Below, one piece after another: positions 47,259 to 57,865 of a DNA stretch of 64,000 bases. Both the position numbers and the translations under genes were made by a program. The notes under the pieces were generated by a model. It searched no databases. It saw only the letters and a program-made list of their open reading frames with translations, and was not told where the DNA came from. Each line of letters starts with the position of its first letter. Positions within the stretch are counted from its first letter, which is position 1. The DNA comes from Clostridia bacterium (GTDB lineage: Bacteria; Bacillota; Clostridia; Lachnospirales; Anaerotignaceae): NCBI GenBank assembly GCA_022651385.1, contig JALCQR010000001.1:1-64000 (forward strand), in the 5' to 3' direction.

Positions 47259-48164
47259 ATGGAACTTAAACAGTTGGAATTTTTTATTAAATGTGTTGAT
47301 TGCGGCAGTCTAAGCAAAGCAGCAGAAAAGCTATATACAACGCAGCCGAATGTAAGCAAGGTTATACGTTTACTTGAAAGCGAGCTTGGGAACAAACTTT
47401 TTGACAGAACAAGCAGAGGTCTTGAGATTACTGATTATGGAAAATCAATATATGAATATGCCTTAAATGTGGTAAAGAATGCAAATCTTATTACAAACAC
47501 AGTTCATACGCAAAATAATAACACATTTTGTATTTCTACTTACCAAAGTCATATACTGGCACACCTGCTTGTTAAGCTTTATAAAGATAATAAAAATATT
47601 ACAATTAAGCATTATCAGGGAACGGTTGAGGAAATAACTGATAATGTATCACACGGAATTTCTGAAATAGGTATACTTTATGTTTCAAAAAAACAACTTA
47701 ATGCTTTTAGAAATGTTATTGCAGGTAAAAAAATTGAATTTGTAGAGATTGCAAAAAGAAGGGCATGTATATTTGTTGGACCAAACAATCCTTTGTACAC
47801 AAAGGACAAGATTACTCTTGACGAATTATCTAAACTTTCATTTGTAAGAGGATTAAGCGACTTTTTCTCTATTGAGTATCATCTTGAAGAAATAAATGTA
47901 GGACTGTTTAGTAGTGAAATGATGCATTCGGCTGTTTATACAAATAGTGAGCATCTTTCAATGGATATGCTTTTGGAAACGGATTTAGCTATACTTGGTA
48001 TTGATGTAAGCAATAAGGCATATACAGACGATAAAATCAAAACTTTGTGGATTGAAGGAGAGAATACTTATTTAACACTTGGATATGTTATTGAAAAAGG
48101 AAAAGTACTAACGGATACCGCAAAAAAATTAATTGAATATCTGCGTGAAATATTAAAGCCATAA
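47259..48164 (+). CDS. LysR-family transcriptional regulator
   Basis: A 301-residue regulator with the N-terminal winged helix-turn-helix (LEFFIKCVDCGSLSKAAEKL, TQPNVSKVIRLLESELG, LFDRTSRGLEITDYG) and a substrate-binding C-terminal domain. AGGAGG precedes the ATG. It is just upstream of the threonine dehydratase gene on the same strand, but a terminator separates them. It is the natural candidate to control that gene. Confidence 0.94.
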   Translation: MELKQLEFFIKCVDCGSLSKAAEKLYTTQPNVSKVIRLLESELGNKLFDRTSRGLEITDYGKSIYEYALNVVKNANLITNTVHTQNNNTFCISTYQSHILAHLLVKLYKDNKNITIKHYQGTVEEITDNVSHGISEIGILYVSKKQLNAFRNVIAGKKIEFVEIAKRRACIFVGPNNPLYTKDKITLDELSKLSFVRGLSDFFSIEYHLEEINVGLFSSEMMHSAVYTNSEHLSMDMLLETDLAILGIDVSNKAYTDDKIKTLWIEGENTYLTLGYVIEKGKVLTDTAKKLIEYLREILKP

Positions 48165-48184
48165 CGATTTGTTATGGCTTTTTG
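48157..48184 (+). terminator. Terminator after the LysR gene
   Basis: Arms AGCCATAAC and GTTATGGCTT with a five-base loop and T run; the left arm overlaps the LysR stop codon. Confidence 0.88.
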
Positions 48185-48270
48185 TATATATATCGATAAT
48201 TGTTAAAAAAGTTTCTAAGTGTATAATTTTTAATATAAACAATAGAAAAAATAAGGAGGAGAGATTTTTA

Positions 48271-49260
48271 ATGGAAAAAACAAACGTAACTATTAATGAC
48301 ATTCATGATGCAGAAGCCCGTATTGATAAGTATATCCGCCATACTCCGCTGTTAAGAGAAAGCCAAATGGATAAAATACTTGGGTGCCAGATTTATTTAA
48401 AGCCTGAGATGCTTCAAATAACAGGTGCTTTTAAGCTAAGAGGAGCACTCAATAAGATTTTATCAATACCAAAGGATGAATTAAAAAAAGGAATTATAAC
48501 AAGTTCATCAGGAAACCATGGACAAGCCTGTGCTTATGCTGGACAAATGCTTAATATTCATGCCACAGTAGTTATACCGGAAGATGCACCAACTGTGAAA
48601 AGTAGAAATGCAAAAAATATGGGTGCAGAAGTAATTTCATGGGACCGCAGTTATGCAGAAAGATGGAAAAAGGTAGATGAAGAGGTTAAAGAACATGGTT
48701 ATACCATAGTTCATCCATTTGAGGACTTTAACGTTATGGCAGGTCAGGGAACTATCGGCTTAGAAATTATGAAAAGCTTGCCAGATGTTGAAACAGTTTT
48801 GGTTCCTATAGGCGGCGGCGGCCTTATATCAGGTATTTCTACTGCAATAAAGGAAACAAATCCCAAAATAAGAGTAGTTGGAGTTCAGGCAGCGGCAAGC
48901 TGTGCTTATTATGCAAGCCGCATAAATGGTAAACGTACAGAATTTGAAAGCAGAGAAACGTTAGCTGACGGAATTACATGTGGAAAAACAGGAACTAATC
49001 CATATCCTATTATTGAAAAATATGTTGACGAAATAGTGGTTGTAAAAGAAGAAACAATAAAAGAAGCAGTTAAACTGATTGCAGATTATGCAAAGCTTAT
49101 TGCAGAGCCTACATCAAGTGTTGTAATTGCGGCATTGCTTGAAGGTAACATAAAGGTTCGCAGTGACGAAAAGGTATGTGCTGTTTTAACTTCTGGGAAT
49201 TGGGATATAGATAAAATTGGTAAGGTATTTAATAATGAGCCAGTAAAGGGTGTTTTATAA
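48271..49260 (+). CDS. PLP-dependent threonine/serine dehydratase
   Basis: A 329-residue fold-type II PLP enzyme. The PLP Lys lies in QITGAFKLRGALNKI, SSGNHGQACAYA follows, and the glycine loop is VPIGGGGLISGI. It lacks the C-terminal ACT-like regulatory domain of biosynthetic IlvA, so it resembles the catabolic short form (TdcB). It makes 2-oxobutyrate and ammonia from threonine (or pyruvate from serine). ATG at 48271 follows AAGGAGGAG. In an amino acid fermenter this would feed energy metabolism. Confidence 0.9.
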   Translation: MEKTNVTINDIHDAEARIDKYIRHTPLLRESQMDKILGCQIYLKPEMLQITGAFKLRGALNKILSIPKDELKKGIITSSSGNHGQACAYAGQMLNIHATVVIPEDAPTVKSRNAKNMGAEVISWDRSYAERWKKVDEEVKEHGYTIVHPFEDFNVMAGQGTIGLEIMKSLPDVETVLVPIGGGGLISGISTAIKETNPKIRVVGVQAAASCAYYASRINGKRTEFESRETLADGITCGKTGTNPYPIIEKYVDEIVVVKEETIKEAVKLIADYAKLIAEPTSSVVIAALLEGNIKVRSDEKVCAVLTSGNWDIDKIGKVFNNEPVKGVL

Positions 49261-49773
49261 ACAATGCTAAGTAAACTATGTTTTTGTTAAAGGTTAAAAT
49301 TGTCGGCAAACGAATGTGTGTTTTATTATAGCTATGCTTTCTTTTATGTAGCACCTATTATAAACAATTGCGAGTTGTTAATTTAATTAGCTAAGTAATT
49401 AATTGAGTTTTTTATAACATTTATGCATTAAAATAATTTATTCATAGGACGAATTATAACTGGAATTTTTTTTAAATTTTCATAAATCTGCAGCATCATA
49501 AATTATGATATTTTAGATATGGATTTTTAAAAATTAACGATTGTTCAAGGTTTCAACGATGTTGAACAACACTATTGATGAATTTTTGAATGAAATTAAA
49601 TAATTAACAAAATATTTTATTTTGAAACAAAGTAAAGTATAAATGACGAATTTTGTAAAATACTAATGTGAAAAGTTCGTCAATTGTTATATTTATTTTT
49701 TTTGAAATTTAGGGTATAATCTATATATGTTTAAGTTATCAAAACAGACAATCATTCAAGGGGGAATTGACAA
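49261..49773. other. Long AT-rich intergenic region with inverted repeat upstream of panB
   Basis: No gene is seen in these 513 bases. An inverted repeat TTGTTCAA (49541-49548) and TTGAACAA (49562-49569) with a 13-base spacer could bind a dimeric regulator. The binding site AAGGGGG for panB lies at the right end. No riboswitch that I recognise is present. Confidence 0.45.
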
Positions 49774-50601
49774 ATGAAAAAGAAAATCACAGTACCTGGA
49801 ATTATGGCAACAAAAGGCTCTGACAAAAAATTATCAATGGTAGCTTGCTACGATTATTCTTCAGCAACTCTTGTTGAAGCAAGTAACGTAGATATGATAC
49901 TTGTTGGAGATTCTCTTGGAATGGCTATGCTTGGATATAAAGGTACGGTTGGTGTAACAGTTGATGATATGGTTTATCATATCAAATCTGTTGTTAAAGG
50001 TGCTCCTAACACATTTGTTGTTGGAGATATGCCTTTTGGCGCTTACAATGCAAGTATCGACAAAGCAGTCGAAAACGCTTCAAGAGTTTTTGCTGAAGGC
50101 GGATGCGACTGTGTTAAGATGGAAGGCGGAATGAACACTGTTCCATATATTGAAGCAGTTGTAAAAGCCGGTATCCCTGTTATGGGCCACATTGGCCTTA
50201 CACCTCAGACATCAGCTCTCATGGGTGGATTCAAGGTTCAGGGCAAGAGTACAGCAGCAGCTCAGCTTCTTGTTGATACAGCTAAAGCTATTGAGGCAGC
50301 AGGTGCTTTCCTTATTAATCTTGAAGGTATTCCTGTTGGTGTTGCTAAGAGAATTACTGAAGAACTTAAGATTCCTACAATGGGTATTGGTGCTGGCCCT
50401 TACTGCGATTCTCAGGACCTTGTATGGGTTGACATAATGGGATACAATGAATGGACTCCTAAATTTGCAAAGAAATACTGCAACTTTAGAACATATGTTG
50501 TAGATGGCCTTAACAAATTTGCTGAGGAAGTTAACTCAGGTGCTTTCCCTACAAAAGAGTATTCTTACAACACAGTTGTTGAAGGGTTTGAAGTAGAATG
50601 A
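49774..50601 (+). CDS. panB: 3-methyl-2-oxobutanoate hydroxymethyltransferase
   Basis: A 275-residue PanB: LSMVACYDYSSATLVEASN, VGDSLGMAMLGYKGT, VKMEGG, GHIGLTPQ and the C-terminal GAGPYCDSQDLVWVDIMG all match the family. It adds a hydroxymethyl group to 2-oxoisovalerate in pantothenate synthesis. panC and panD are absent here. Codon choice looks more biased towards common codons than in neighbouring genes, which would suit high expression. It forms its own unit with a long 5' region and a terminator. Confidence 0.95.
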   Translation: MKKKITVPGIMATKGSDKKLSMVACYDYSSATLVEASNVDMILVGDSLGMAMLGYKGTVGVTVDDMVYHIKSVVKGAPNTFVVGDMPFGAYNASIDKAVENASRVFAEGGCDCVKMEGGMNTVPYIEAVVKAGIPVMGHIGLTPQTSALMGGFKVQGKSTAAAQLLVDTAKAIEAAGAFLINLEGIPVGVAKRITEELKIPTMGIGAGPYCDSQDLVWVDIMGYNEWTPKFAKKYCNFRTYVVDGLNKFAEEVNSGAFPTKEYSYNTVVEGFEVE

Positions 50602-50623
50602 TTTTTCTTTGAAATATAATTAT

Positions 50624-50657
50624 GAGACTGCGTCATTTAAAGATGCGGTCTTATTTT
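50624..50657 (+). terminator. Terminator after panB
   Basis: AGACTGCGTC and GATGCGGTCT pair through G-T wobbles and are followed by T-rich DNA. The rest of the 334-base gap before guaB is very AT-rich; no purine riboswitch core is present. Confidence 0.8.
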
Positions 50658-50842
50658 TATTATTTATGTATTGTGTTTTTCAATAATAATTTGTAAGATT
50701 TTTACTTGTTTAATTATATTTTTAAATTTTTTTACATTTTTGTGTAATGTTTGTATATGATACTTATAAAAATCCATAAAATTAAATTTTGGAAAAATAA
50801 AATGTTGTATTTGAAATACACATGTGATACTATATTATCTAA

Positions 50843-52390
<1,548 letters not shown>

Positions 52391-52405
52391 TGGAGGGTAC
52401 CGATT

Positions 52406-53944
52406 ATGAAAAATGAATTGGTAATCGTTCTTGATTTCGGCGGCCAGTATAATCAGCTTATTGCAAGACGTGTAAGAGAATGCCACGTATACTGTGAGGT
52501 AAAGCCTTATACAATGCCTCTTGATGAACTAAAAAAACTAAATCCAAAGGGAATAATTTTTACAGGCGGACCTAACAGTGTATATGATGAAAAATCACCT
52601 CATATAGCAAAAGAAATTTTTAGCTTTGGTATTCCTATTCTTGGTATTTGCTATGGATGTCAGCTTATGGCGTATGCGCTTGGCGGCACTGTTTGCGACG
52701 CTTCCGAAAAAAGCGAATACGGAAAGACAGATGTGTCTATAACCGACAAAAGCGTTTTGTTTAACGGTCTTGAAAAAGAGCAAGTAACTTGGATGAGCCA
52801 TACGGATTATATATCTAAAGTGCCTGAGGGTTTTAAGGTAACTGCTGTTACGCCTTCATGCCCTGTTGCGGCCATGGAATGTGCTGAAAAGAAACTTTAC
52901 GGAACTCAGTTTCATCCTGAGGTAAACCATACACCAAAGGGCAAAGAAATGCTTAGGAATTTTCTTTTTGAAGTTTGCAAATGCAGCGGCGACTGGAAGA
53001 TGTCAAGCTTTATTGATGACCAGATAAAGATTATAAGAGAAAAAGTCGGTGACGGAAAAGCACTCTGTGCTCTTTCAGGCGGTGTTGATTCAAGTGTTGT
53101 TGCAGCTCTTATGAGTAAAGCTATAGGCAAACAGCTTACGTGTGTATTTGTTGATAACGGCCTTATGAGGAAAAATGAAGGCGATGAGGTTGAGGCTGCA
53201 TTTAAAGATACTTTTAACTCGAATTTTGTCAGGGCAAATGCGCAGGAAAGATTTTTAAGTAAGCTTAAGGGTGTAACAGAGCCTGAAAAAAAGAGAAAAA
53301 TAATAGGCGAGGAATTTATACGTGTTTTTGAAGGCGAAGCTAAAAAAATAGGCAAGGTAGATTTTCTTGTTCAGGGAACGATATATCCTGACGTTATAGA
53401 AAGCGGGCTTGGAAACAGTGCTACAATAAAGAGCCACCATAACGTAGGCGGACTTCCAGACGTAGTTGATTTTAAAGAGCTTATAGAGCCCTTGAGAATG
53501 TTGTTTAAAGACGAAGTAAGAGAAATGGGAAAACACCTTGGGCTTCCAGAGTACCTTGTTTGGCGTCAGCCGTTTCCGGGACCGGGGCTTGGAATAAGGG
53601 TTATCGGTGAAGTTACTGAAGAAAAACTTGCAGTTTTAAGAGAAGCGGATGCAATTTTCAGAGAAGAAATAGCAAATGCCGGACTTAACAGAAGCATTAA
53701 CCAATATTTTGCGGTTATGACTGATATGCGTTCAGTTGGTGTAATGGGTGATGAGAGAACATATGACTATACTCTTGCACTTAGAGGAGTAACTACAAGC
53801 GATTTTATGACTGCTGACTGGGCAAGGATTCCTTATGATGTACTTGACAAGGTAAGCATAAGAATTGTAAACGAAGTAAAACACATAAACAGAATAGTGT
53901 ACGATATAACAAGTAAGCCACCAGCAACAATTGAGTGGGAATGA
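52406..53944 (+). CDS. guaA: GMP synthase (glutamine hydrolysing)
   Basis: A 512-residue protein. Class I glutamine amidotransferase domain first ([15 protein letters not shown] with the Cys nucleophile, FHPEV with the His), then the ATP-pyrophosphatase domain with the P loop [13 protein letters not shown], and the dimer domain ending KPPATIEWE. It aminates XMP to GMP. The 3' end of guaA is a known integration site for genomic islands, and one begins right after this gene. Confidence 0.98.
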   Translation: MKNELVIVLDFGGQYNQLIARRVRECHVYCEVKPYTMPLDELKKLNPKGIIFTGGPNSVYDEKSPHIAKEIFSFGIPILGICYGCQLMAYALGGTVCDASEKSEYGKTDVSITDKSVLFNGLEKEQVTWMSHTDYISKVPEGFKVTAVTPSCPVAAMECAEKKLYGTQFHPEVNHTPKGKEMLRNFLFEVCKCSGDWKMSSFIDDQIKIIREKVGDGKALCALSGGVDSSVVAALMSKAIGKQLTCVFVDNGLMRKNEGDEVEAAFKDTFNSNFVRANAQERFLSKLKGVTEPEKKRKIIGEEFIRVFEGEAKKIGKVDFLVQGTIYPDVIESGLGNSATIKSHHNVGGLPDVVDFKELIEPLRMLFKDEVREMGKHLGLPEYLVWRQPFPGPGLGIRVIGEVTEEKLAVLREADAIFREEIANAGLNRSINQYFAVMTDMRSVGVMGDERTYDYTLALRGVTTSDFMTADWARIPYDVLDKVSIRIVNEVKHINRIVYDITSKPPATIEWE

Positions 53945-54055
53945 TTTGAGAGAGCCCTTGAACCAAGTAGTTATGCGGGTTCGTGGCTTATTGAGGTTCC
54001 CAATGGCAACGGTTTGGCAACACTGATTCCAGAATTCATAAAAAGAGCTAGCTGA
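53945..54055 (+). other. In-frame coding remnant directly after the guaA stop
   Basis: Reading on past the guaA TGA in the same frame gives 36 codons and a TGA, with a protein-like sequence (LEPSSYAGSWLIEVP, then LATLIPEFIKRAS). It has no start or binding site. It could be the 3' end of a gene broken when the island or an earlier element integrated here; chance is possible. Confidence 0.4.
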
Positions 54056-54083
54056 TTTTAACCGATCAGTTAGCTCCTTTTTT
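54045..54083 (+). terminator. Terminator of guaBA at the island boundary
   Basis: Twelve-base arms GAGCTAGCTGAT and ATCAGTTAGCTC (one G-T pair) followed by T7. Confidence 0.9.
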
Positions 54084-54137
54084 ATTGAATGCCCATGTGC
54101 TAAGCAACATAATTTAATAAAGCGTTATTCGGACAGT

Positions 54138-54305
54138 CTAGTTTTTACATCCATTTTTGTCGCATGTAATAGCCTCAGTAGTTAAAACCCAGTCCTCGGG
54201 ATTGTCATCTATTCTCGCTCCGCAACCAGTGTAATTACCGTTTTTGAGATGTATTTTACCTTTTTCCGATTTTGTTGTGTCATTACCAATGTATTTAATG
54301 TTCAT
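54138..54305 (-). CDS. Small hypothetical protein (55 aa) coupled to the XRE repressor
   Basis: A 55-residue frame from ATG 54305 to TAG 54138, with Gly-Cys-Gly-Ala in the middle and a C-terminal TCDKNGCKN motif. Its perfect binding site AAAGGAGGTG is formed by the last codons of the XRE gene, so it is translationally coupled to it. Three Cys, two of them in a CxxxxxC pair, suggest a metal site or disulfide, which is a guess. I do not know the family. It belongs to the island's regulatory unit. Confidence 0.65.
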   Translation of the reverse strand: MNIKYIGNDTTKSEKGKIHLKNGNYTGCGARIDDNPEDWVLTTEAITCDKNGCKN

Positions 54306-54310
54306 TATGT

Positions 54311-54763
54311 TCACCTCCTTTGTATGCTCGGATAATTATACCGCCAAGTATTATATTCCTCTTGGGTAATTTCTCCGTTTCTAAACTTTTCAGCCTCATG
54401 CTGCCAAGCACTGAACATATCAAGCATAGAAAGATAGGTTGTATCCTTGGATTTATCAAGTCTAAGGCAAAGCTCTCCATCAATTTCGCCAACTTTGATA
54501 CCATATAAATCTTCCAATGCGAAAAAGGTGTGCATCAGACCAATATATGAGTCGATTTCAGGGACAGTGAGGGCTTTTGGTGATACTTCCAGTGCCTCCG
54601 CCAAGGCATTCACCAGATTTTCTTTTGGAGTGCGGGTGCCTGATTCGTATTGCGCCATGCGCACGTCGGCATTCCGCTTATCAAAGCCGACTTTTATTCC
54701 CAGCATTTTCTGCGTCATGCCGCGGAGATTTCGGATAAACCGAATTCGTTCACCGATAGCCAT
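54311..54763 (-). CDS. XRE-family transcriptional regulator of the island
   Basis: A 150-residue regulator. The N-terminal 65 residues form an XRE helix-turn-helix (ERIRFIRNLRGMTQKMLG, then ADVRMAQYESGTRTP), the rest is helical and acidic with no peptidase motif. It is divergent from the excision-integration genes. Matching 14-base sites occur in its own promoter and at the start of the xis transcript (see the control region), so it likely represses both. Confidence 0.88.
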   Translation of the reverse strand: MAIGERIRFIRNLRGMTQKMLGIKVGFDKRNADVRMAQYESGTRTPKENLVNALAEALEVSPKALTVPEIDSYIGLMHTFFALEDLYGIKVGEIDGELCLRLDKSKDTTYLSMLDMFSAWQHEAEKFRNGEITQEEYNTWRYNYPSIQRR

Positions 54764-54807
54764 AACCGTCTATCCCCTGTTCTGTGTAAGATTGAACTTG
54801 TAAATTC

Positions 54808-54930
54808 ATTATAGCTTATTTGTTTAAGAATCGTCAAGATATATTAAACAAAAAAGTTAAATATTTTGAAGGAGAAGCCATTGACACAAGCAAATATGCT
54901 TAGTATAATAAAAATAGTTAAACAAATAAG
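54808..54930. promoter_or_regulatory. Divergent promoters of the island switch with paired operators
   Basis: Rightward: TTGACA (54881-54886), 17-base spacer, TATAAT (54904-54909), a full consensus promoter. Leftward: TTGACG (54832-54837), 18-base spacer, TATAAT (54808-54813 on the complementary strand). The site CTTAAACAAATAAG lies, as its reverse complement, at 54815-54828 within the leftward spacer, and with one change (G first) at 54917-54930 near the rightward +1. A weaker version is seen at 54843-54860. Such a layout suits mutual repression by the XRE protein. Confidence 0.78.
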
Positions 54931-54945
54931 TTTAATACAAAGTGA

Positions 54946-55089
54946 ATGATCGTCCAAACAGATACCTTCCGGGGAAGCAGGCCAAGACCTTTTGATAACA
55001 CAAGCGAGCCTGCCAAGGAGGAAAAAACGGCACAGTGCCCAAAAAGGTTGCCTGCCAGGAAAACGCGCGGGGAGAACGACGTAACTTAG
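54946..55089 (+). CDS. Small basic ORF (47 aa) before xis
   Basis: ATG 54946 to TAG 55087-55089 gives a 47-residue basic, Pro/Arg/Lys-rich polypeptide (MIVQTDTFRGSRPRP start, ending ARKTRGENDVT). The binding site is weak (AAAGTG). It starts about 30 bases after the predicted transcript start and ends 21 bases before xis. It could be a small DNA-binding or coupling peptide, or simply a structured leader for xis. The family is unknown to me. Confidence 0.45.
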   Translation: MIVQTDTFRGSRPRPFDNTSEPAKEEKTAQCPKRLPARKTRGENDVT

Positions 55090-55110
55090 AGAACGAAAGG
55101 AGAGGCTTTT

Positions 55111-55305
55111 ATGAGCAATTTCTTTATGGGAGTGGACGAGGTGGCAACGGAACTGGAGGTGTCGAAATCCTTCGCCTACAAAATTATGCGTGAACTCAAT
55201 GTCGAGCTGAAAAAGAAGGGGTATCTGACCGTTTCCGGCAAAGTCAGCCGAAAGTATTTTTTGGAGAAGCTTTGTTACGGCGAATCCAAAAGCGAAAAGG
55301 AGTGA
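55111..55305 (+). CDS. xis: Excisionase-like small DNA-binding protein
   Basis: A 64-residue protein with a MerR/Xis-type helix-turn-helix (MGVDEVATELEVSKSFAYKI) and a basic wing. AAAGGAGAGG precedes the ATG. It ends six bases before the integrase start, the standard xis-int order. It should bend DNA at the attachment site and favour excision. Confidence 0.88.
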   Translation: MSNFFMGVDEVATELEVSKSFAYKIMRELNVELKKKGYLTVSGKVSRKYFLEKLCYGESKSEKE

Positions 55306-55310
55306 TACGG

Positions 55311-56414
55311 GTGGCTGCTTATAAAGAGCCCCAAACAAACACATGGCGCGTAGTTTACCGCTATACCGACTGGAAAGGAGAACGAAAACAGACCCAGAAA
55401 CGTGGGTTCCCAACCAAAAGAGAGGCCCTTGCGTGGGAACGCGAACAGCTTCAGAAGGTGAAAGCCGATCTGGACATGACATTTGAAAGTTTCGTGGCGG
55501 TTTACACAGAGGATATGCAAAACCGGATGAAGGAAAATACTTGGGCTACTAAGGAACATATCATTCGTACAAAACTGGTTCCATTCTTCGGAAAGCGGAA
55601 AATAAGCGAAATTCAGCCAAAAGACATTATTGCCTGGCAAAATACCATGATTCGGTATCGGGATGAGCATGGCAAGCCTTATTCGCCGGTTTATCTGAAA
55701 ACACTCCACAATCAGCTCAGCTGCCTTTTCAATCATGCGGTGAAATATTACGGGCTTTCACAAAATCCGGCGGCCAAGGTCGGAAACATGGGTAAGGCGA
55801 AAAACCGGGAAATGCAGTTTTGGACAAAAGACGAGTATCTGAAATTTGCCGATGCTATGATGGACAAGCCGATGTCTTACTATGCGTTTGAAATGCTGTA
55901 CTGGTGCGGCATCCGGGAAGGTGAGCTGTTGGCTTTAACGCCATCCGACTTCGATTTCAAAAAGAATGTGCTTTCCATCACAAAATCCTATCAGCGACTG
56001 AAAGGCAAGGACTTGATTACGACGCCGAAGACGCCAAAAAGCAACCGGGTGATTAAAATGCCGCAGTTTTTGAGTGATGAAATGCAGGATTTTCTCAAGA
56101 CTTTATATGGGATTCAGCCGACAGATCGGATTTTTACTGTCACGAAATATTACCTTCATCATGAAATGAAACGGGGCGCGGCGACTGCCGGGGTAAAACG
56201 TATCCGCATCCATGATTTGAGGCATTCACACGTTTCGCTGCTAATTGAAATGGGCTTTTCCGCCGTAGCTATCGCCGACCGGCTCGGTCATGAGAGTATT
56301 GAAATTACATATAATTACGCCCATCTGTTTCCGTCGGAGCAGAAAGAAATGGCGGATAAGCTGGATATTGAGCGTACTGGAAGGAGTGCTAAAGATGTTC
56401 CTGAAAAATCGTGA
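55311..56414 (+). CDS. int: Tyrosine recombinase/integrase of the island
   Basis: A 367-residue integrase with an N-terminal AP2-like arm-binding domain (TNTWRVVYRYTDWKGERKQ), a SAM-like core-binding domain, and a catalytic domain. Catalytic residues are Arg202 (CGIREGEL), His301 and Arg304 (IHDLRHSHV), His327 (LGHESIEIT) and Tyr336. GTG at 55311 is preferred because AAAAGGAG ends eight bases before it. G+C and codon use (CGG, CCG, GCG) are clearly higher than in the chromosome. Position beside guaA fits insertion at the guaA 3' end. Confidence 0.94.
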   Translation: MAAYKEPQTNTWRVVYRYTDWKGERKQTQKRGFPTKREALAWEREQLQKVKADLDMTFESFVAVYTEDMQNRMKENTWATKEHIIRTKLVPFFGKRKISEIQPKDIIAWQNTMIRYRDEHGKPYSPVYLKTLHNQLSCLFNHAVKYYGLSQNPAAKVGNMGKAKNREMQFWTKDEYLKFADAMMDKPMSYYAFEMLYWCGIREGELLALTPSDFDFKKNVLSITKSYQRLKGKDLITTPKTPKSNRVIKMPQFLSDEMQDFLKTLYGIQPTDRIFTVTKYYLHHEMKRGAATAGVKRIRIHDLRHSHVSLLIEMGFSAVAIADRLGHESIEITYNYAHLFPSEQKEMADKLDIERTGRSAKDVPEKS

Positions 56415-56718
56415 TGAAAAGGGTCGGTGGAGAAATAAAACTGTGGCGTTCCGGGCTTCACCGGAGGAGGATGAGCAGATTGAAACAGCGGTTCGGCTTT
56501 CCGGCCTAACCAAACAGGACTATATCATCCGGCGGCTGCAAAACCGCGATGTTGTGGTAGTTGGAAACCCGAGAGTCTATAAGGCACTTCGGAATCAGCT
56601 TGCGGCGGTGCTTACGGAGTTGCAGCGGATTAACGCCGGTGCAACGGTCAACAGTGAATTGCTGGACACAATTCGATTGATTGCTATCAGCATGGACGGC
56701 ATGAAGGAGGACCGATAG
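56395..56718 (+). CDS. MobC-like relaxosome accessory protein
   Basis: A 107-residue protein. The N-terminus has a ribbon-helix-helix-like segment (NKTVAFRASPEEDEQIETAV, then LTKQDYIIRRL) and the rest is helical, as in MobC-type accessory proteins that help a relaxase nick oriT. ATG at 56395 overlaps the integrase end by 20 bases, so it is coupled. GGAAGGAG precedes it. The family call is by pattern and position. Confidence 0.72.
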   Translation: MFLKNRDEKGRWRNKTVAFRASPEEDEQIETAVRLSGLTKQDYIIRRLQNRDVVVVGNPRVYKALRNQLAAVLTELQRINAGATVNSELLDTIRLIAISMDGMKEDR

Positions 56719-56719
56719 A

Positions 56720-57865
56720 ATGGGTTTATCCAAAGAAAAAACGACTGCCCTTGATTCATCTGTTGGCGCAGACGATGGGCAGCCGCTTCATAACACTACT
56801 GACAAAATTATAGCAGATGAGGATTCGGAAAGCAAGGAAACCGAAAAGTATTTGGAAGCGTATCAACGAGATGTACTCCGAATGATGGACCCGGCTTACC
56901 TTCACTCGGTTTCCATGAACGAGCTTTATGAAACGGTCTATCCGAGCCGACCGCCGTTGATTGACGGACTGCTCTATCCGGGTACATATCTGTTTGTGGG
57001 CGCGCCGAAACTCGGTAAGAGTTTCTTTATGGCACAGCTTGCTTACCACATCAGCACGGGACTCCCGCTCTGGAATTTTTCCGTTAAACAGGGCACAGTG
57101 CTATATTTGGCGCTTGAGGATGATTATAAACGGTTGCAGGAGCGTTTGTTCCGGATGTTCGGTACAGACAGCGCGGAGAATCTCTACTTTTCCATTGCCG
57201 CTAAGCAGCTCGGAAACGGTCTGGAAGAACAGCTCCAGAGATTCACACAAGAGCACTCCGGAACGAACCTGATTATTATCGACACGTTACAGAAAATCCG
57301 GGAGATCGGCGGAGATTCTTATAGCTACGCGAACGACTATGAAATTATCACGAGGCTGAAGCAGTTTGCAAATGACTCCGGCGTTTGCCTGTTGTTGGTG
57401 CACCATACCCGGAAGCAACAGGCCAATGATCGATTCGATATGATTTCAGGCACCAACGGCTTGCTAGGCGCGGCGGACGGTGCTTTCCTATTGCAAAAGG
57501 AAAAGCGCACAAGTAACGACGCTACGCTGGATATATCCGGACGTGACCAGCAGGATCAACGGCTGTATCTTAAGCGTGATCCGGAAACGCTGGCATGGAT
57601 ATTGGAAAAAGCTGAAACGGAATTGTGGAGGGAACCGCCAGATCCCATACTGGAGGCAGTGGCTTCTATTGTTACGCAAGAGCAGTCGGTTTGGAATGGA
57701 ACTCCAACAGAACTTGTGAAACGGTTGGGACTAAATATGAAGCCGAACGCGTTGACTCTGCGGCTGAATGTGAAAGCCGGGCGGTTGCTCAATGAGCATG
57801 GAATCCGTTATGAGAGCAGCCGTAATCATACCGGGAGAAATATCCGACTGACGCGGGAGAAATAG
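56720..57865 (+). CDS. RepA-like AAA ATPase/helicase of the island
   Basis: A 381-residue protein with a RecA-type ATPase: Walker A FVGAPKLGKSFF, Walker B NLIIIDTLQK, and sensor-like VHHTRKQ, in the order of the plasmid RepA/DnaB-type family (AAA_25). The C-terminal 90 residues look like a winged helix. It overlaps no gene but begins one base after the MobC-like stop behind GAAGGAGG. It probably supports replication of the excised circle. Confidence 0.82.
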   Translation: MGLSKEKTTALDSSVGADDGQPLHNTTDKIIADEDSESKETEKYLEAYQRDVLRMMDPAYLHSVSMNELYETVYPSRPPLIDGLLYPGTYLFVGAPKLGKSFFMAQLAYHISTGLPLWNFSVKQGTVLYLALEDDYKRLQERLFRMFGTDSAENLYFSIAAKQLGNGLEEQLQRFTQEHSGTNLIIIDTLQKIREIGGDSYSYANDYEIITRLKQFANDSGVCLLLVHHTRKQQANDRFDMISGTNGLLGAADGAFLLQKEKRTSNDATLDISGRDQQDQRLYLKRDPETLAWILEKAETELWREPPDPILEAVASIVTQEQSVWNGTPTELVKRLGLNMKPNALTLRLNVKAGRLLNEHGIRYESSRNHTGRNIRLTREK

